Source: Paenibacillus sp. G2S3
GTDB lineage: Bacteria; Bacillota; Bacilli; Paenibacillales; Paenibacillaceae
Direction of reading: 5' to 3'
Length of the DNA: 64,000 nucleotides
Assembly (NCBI RefSeq): GCF_030123105.1
Contig: NZ_CP126095.1
Span: 1,798,001-1,862,000, forward strand
The translations under genes were made by a program, and so were the position numbers. Under the pieces are notes generated by a model, which was not told the origin of the DNA, did not search any database, and saw only the letters and a list, made by a program, of their open reading frames with translations. Below are positions 62,176-64,000 of the stretch, in pieces; the stretch's first letter is position 1; every line of letters begins with the position of its first letter.

Positions 62176-62523
62176 ATGTCAGTTAGTCCATCAGAAATTA
62201 GGGGAATGGCTTCGCAGATTCATAGTCTAACCAATGATGTGAACAGTACTTCAAAGAAACTGCAAAGTGACTACACACAATCGGCCAGCTATTGGACCGG
62301 TACAGCTTCTAAGGCATTTCAAAGCGAATACAACGAGCTGGATAGCGAGATGAAGAGCCTGCTCAGAATGCTGGAAAGGCTGGAAAGCGGAGTCCAAAGA
62401 GTGGCTTCAGAAGTGAACCGTGCTGAACAGGAAAGAGAAGAGAAACGAAGACTGGCAGAGAAAGCGGCACAAGAGGCGCTGAAACAAAAGCAATTGGAAA
62501 AACAAAAGCAAAGCCAGAAGTAA
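62176..62523 (+). CDS. WXG100 protein with charged C-terminal tail
   Basis: 115 residues; ATG 62176 has GGAGGTG ahead. A helical hairpin with W-T-G at the turn (YWTGTAS near 44-50) is the WXG100/EsxA signature. A Lys/Glu/Gln-rich tail of about 30 residues (EREEKRRLAEKAAQEALKQ...) extends beyond the usual length. It follows EssC and is probably a substrate or partner of it. No YxxxD/E motif seen. Confidence 0.88.
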   Translation: MSVSPSEIRGMASQIHSLTNDVNSTSKKLQSDYTQSASYWTGTASKAFQSEYNELDSEMKSLLRMLERLESGVQRVASEVNRAEQEREEKRRLAEKAAQEALKQKQLEKQKQSQK

Positions 62524-62568
62524 TGACAGGGGTGCGGAGCTGAAATGCTTTGAAGGGAGGTGAATATT

Positions 62569-62868
62569 GTGGCAGGAAACAATCTTACATTTAATCCGGA
62601 TCAGGCACTAGGTGTAGCTAAGTCAATCAAGACCAAAGCAAGCAATGCAGATACACTTATCAAACAATTGCAATCTGAAATTCATGCCGTTAGCGGTTGG
62701 TGGCAAGGAGAATCACAGACTGCTTTTGTACAACAATTCGATGGACTTATGCCTAGCTTTAAGGAAATGGTTCTCTGTGTAGAAAATATCAGCAAAAACC
62801 TAACGCAAATTGCTAACATCAAGCAACAAGCTGAGCAAGAAATGGCAAGTAAACTGCGCGGAAAATAA
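62569..62868 (+). CDS. WXG100 protein
   Basis: 99 residues from GTG 62569, with GGAGGTG ahead. WXG hairpin (GWWQGES near 43-49) and a C-terminal amphipathic helix, the expected length for an EsxA-type protein. It is likely secreted by EssC as a homodimer or with the preceding WXG100 protein, and is followed by a stem-loop that may shape its mRNA level. Confidence 0.9.
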   Translation: MAGNNLTFNPDQALGVAKSIKTKASNADTLIKQLQSEIHAVSGWWQGESQTAFVQQFDGLMPSFKEMVLCVENISKNLTQIANIKQQAEQEMASKLRGK

Positions 62869-62880
62869 TGCTGGCATACA

Positions 62881-62914
62881 TAACAAGGCGGATTTTGAAC
62901 GATCTGCCTTGTTA
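62881..62914 (+). other. Stem-loop between WXG100 and lipase-like gene
   Basis: A 13-bp stem (62881-62893 with 62902-62914, one G-T pair) and an 8-base loop, without a strong T run. It may be an attenuator or mRNA-stabilising structure, giving more WXG100 than downstream product. Confidence 0.5.
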
Positions 62915-62963
62915 GTATGATTTTAAGTAAGCATGAAGAGAATTTATATGGGGGGTTCTGTAA

Positions 62964-64000
62964 GTGAAGCTGACCGAACAACAATACATAACGCTGGCCT
63001 CAGTTGTAGAAGCAGCAGATGGCCTCGAACTGACGGATAGTCTGGCTTTTGCTGGTGCAGCAGCCTATGCCTATAAAAATGAGCATGATGATAGATTGAT
63101 TATCTTTACATATAAAGGCAATGATTGGCTCGCTGATCTGCAGTCTCTGCTAAGCGGCCAGAGCAGCATGCCGGAGGAAGCATCAAGATTTTTATTAAAG
63201 AACAAAGGGGAGAGGGATTGCCTGGTTACTGGTTATTCCATGGGCGGAGCTTTAGCTCTTTATGCAGCATCGGTTAATGAGGGGATTAGCGGTGTAGTAT
63301 TCGACGCACCGGGTATCGCAAACATTCTGTCCGCGGAGCAAAATGGCAAGCTTCAGGTTAAAAATATTGTGGCTTATAACAGTCTTGTATCCGCATTAGG
63401 CAAACATAACGAAGAGATTGTATTTGCTAAATCGGGTATAGAAGAAACGGAATTTTTGATTCCTGATTCGCTTTGGCAGCGCTATACTTTTGACTCCAAG
63501 GGGAATGTGATTACAGGTGAAAAAGGGAATGCTTATGCTTTGCTATCCAAGATTAATATCCTAACGGAAGAGCATACGCCTGTTTTTGATGCTGTTATGA
63601 GCGGATTTGGGGATACCGTCGGACTAACCGAACGTGCATCAGATCATTTGGGGTATGTGATATTTACTTTAATAGATCAGCTGGATGTAGGAAAAGTGCG
63701 AGGTGCACTGATTGAAATTGCCCACAAATATGAACGAATGTTGGATGCGAAGTTCAGCGAGTGGAGAACCGAAATGAATAATATCCCGGAAGCCTTCTTA
63801 TTCGATGACATCCGTGCGAAGTTTGAACAATTATCCGAAGCAACCATGCTCGAGGCAGCGGAAACGGCGGAAGAGTTGAATGAAATCACGCAAGCTGTCT
63901 TATCCATCCTTCTGATTTGCAGTCCGGTAGGAGATAAGCTGTTGGACCACGTAGAAGAATGGTTGGATAAACTGACAAATGCCCTCATGGAACGTATGGA
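62964..64000 (+). CDS. N-terminal lipase/esterase-like protein, probable T7SS effector (3' end outside window)
   Basis: The frame is open to the right edge (345 codons, incomplete). GTG 62964 has GGGGGG eight bases ahead. The N-terminal alpha/beta-hydrolase part has the nucleophile elbow GYSMGGA (Ser92), FDAPG (Asp114) and a candidate His204 (EEHTPVF). From about 225 the sequence is all-helical and hydrophilic. The catalytic domain first and helical domain last resembles 'reverse' lipase effectors such as S. aureus TslA. No signal peptide is present, as expected for T7SS export. Confidence 0.75.
   Translation, partial: MKLTEQQYITLASVVEAADGLELTDSLAFAGAAAYAYKNEHDDRLIIFTYKGNDWLADLQSLLSGQSSMPEEASRFLLKNKGERDCLVTGYSMGGALALYAASVNEGISGVVFDAPGIANILSAEQNGKLQVKNIVAYNSLVSALGKHNEEIVFAKSGIEETEFLIPDSLWQRYTFDSKGNVITGEKGNAYALLSKINILTEEHTPVFDAVMSGFGDTVGLTERASDHLGYVIFTLIDQLDVGKVRGALIEIAHKYERMLDAKFSEWRTEMNNIPEAFLFDDIRAKFEQLSEATMLEAAETAEELNEITQAVLSILLICSPVGDKLLDHVEEWLDKLTNALMERM

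Overview
The window reads as chromosomal DNA of a spore-forming, low-to-medium GC Bacillota of the Paenibacillus type. The grounds are strong GGAGG-type ribosome sites with many GTG/TTG starts, a T-box in front of pheST, a GlcT/RAT-controlled ptsGHI operon, CotF-family coat proteins, a Spo0E-like phosphatase, the pheST-zapA-mutS2-DUF350 neighbourhood, and dispersed intergenic hairpin repeats. I saw no rRNA, tRNA, IS element, CRISPR array or prophage.

Region 1 (1-12.4 kb): the 3' part of an APH-type phosphotransferase, then an AraC-type regulator divergent from galK-galE-galT (Leloir pathway), an iron-type alcohol dehydrogenase, an NfeD-flotillin pair and an ABC ATPase/membrane-protein pair. 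Region 2 (12.4-20.6 kb): glcT, then ptsG (EIICBA) behind a promoter, RAT and terminator, then ptsH-ptsI and a type I pullulanase, making a carbohydrate uptake and breakdown block. Region 3 (20.6-28.6 kb, minus strand): a membrane diguanylate cyclase, and a four-gene unit for a large secreted protein, a membrane-fusion adaptor, and a MacB-like ATPase and permease.

Region 4 (28.7-41.4 kb): T-box-pheS-pheT, an unusually long ZapA with a coiled-coil extension, a CuA-motif lipoprotein, a second GGDEF protein, a small 4-TM 'holin IV' protein, mutS2, a DUF350 protein, a 26-codon membrane peptide gene and a zinc-ribbon protein. Region 5 (41.4-49.4 kb): an FAD oxidoreductase, two CotF-like coat proteins, an Lrp/AsnC regulator with an aminotransferase, a Spo0E-like protein, a PduO-type adenosyltransferase, an RluD-like pseudouridine synthase, an ArsC/Spx-fold protein and a PolA-like 5'-3' exonuclease.

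Region 6 (49.57 kb to the right edge) is the most striking. Fifteen tightly spaced, often overlapping plus-strand genes begin with Tad-pilus components: two CpaE/MinD-like proteins lacking a normal Walker A, a CpaB/SAF-like protein, CpaF ATPase, TadB, TadC, a Flp-like mini-pilin and two membrane-anchored pseudopilin-like proteins. They continue directly into type VII secretion (T7SSb) components: an EsaB/YukD-like protein, a DUF5050-like propeller, an FHA-less EssC with three P-loops, two WXG100 proteins and an N-terminal-lipase protein that looks like a secreted effector. The layout suggests one hybrid secretion/pilus machine.

There are also two families of dispersed structured intergenic elements. 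One has two copies (30.36 and 47.86 kb) whose stems are kept by compensatory base changes.
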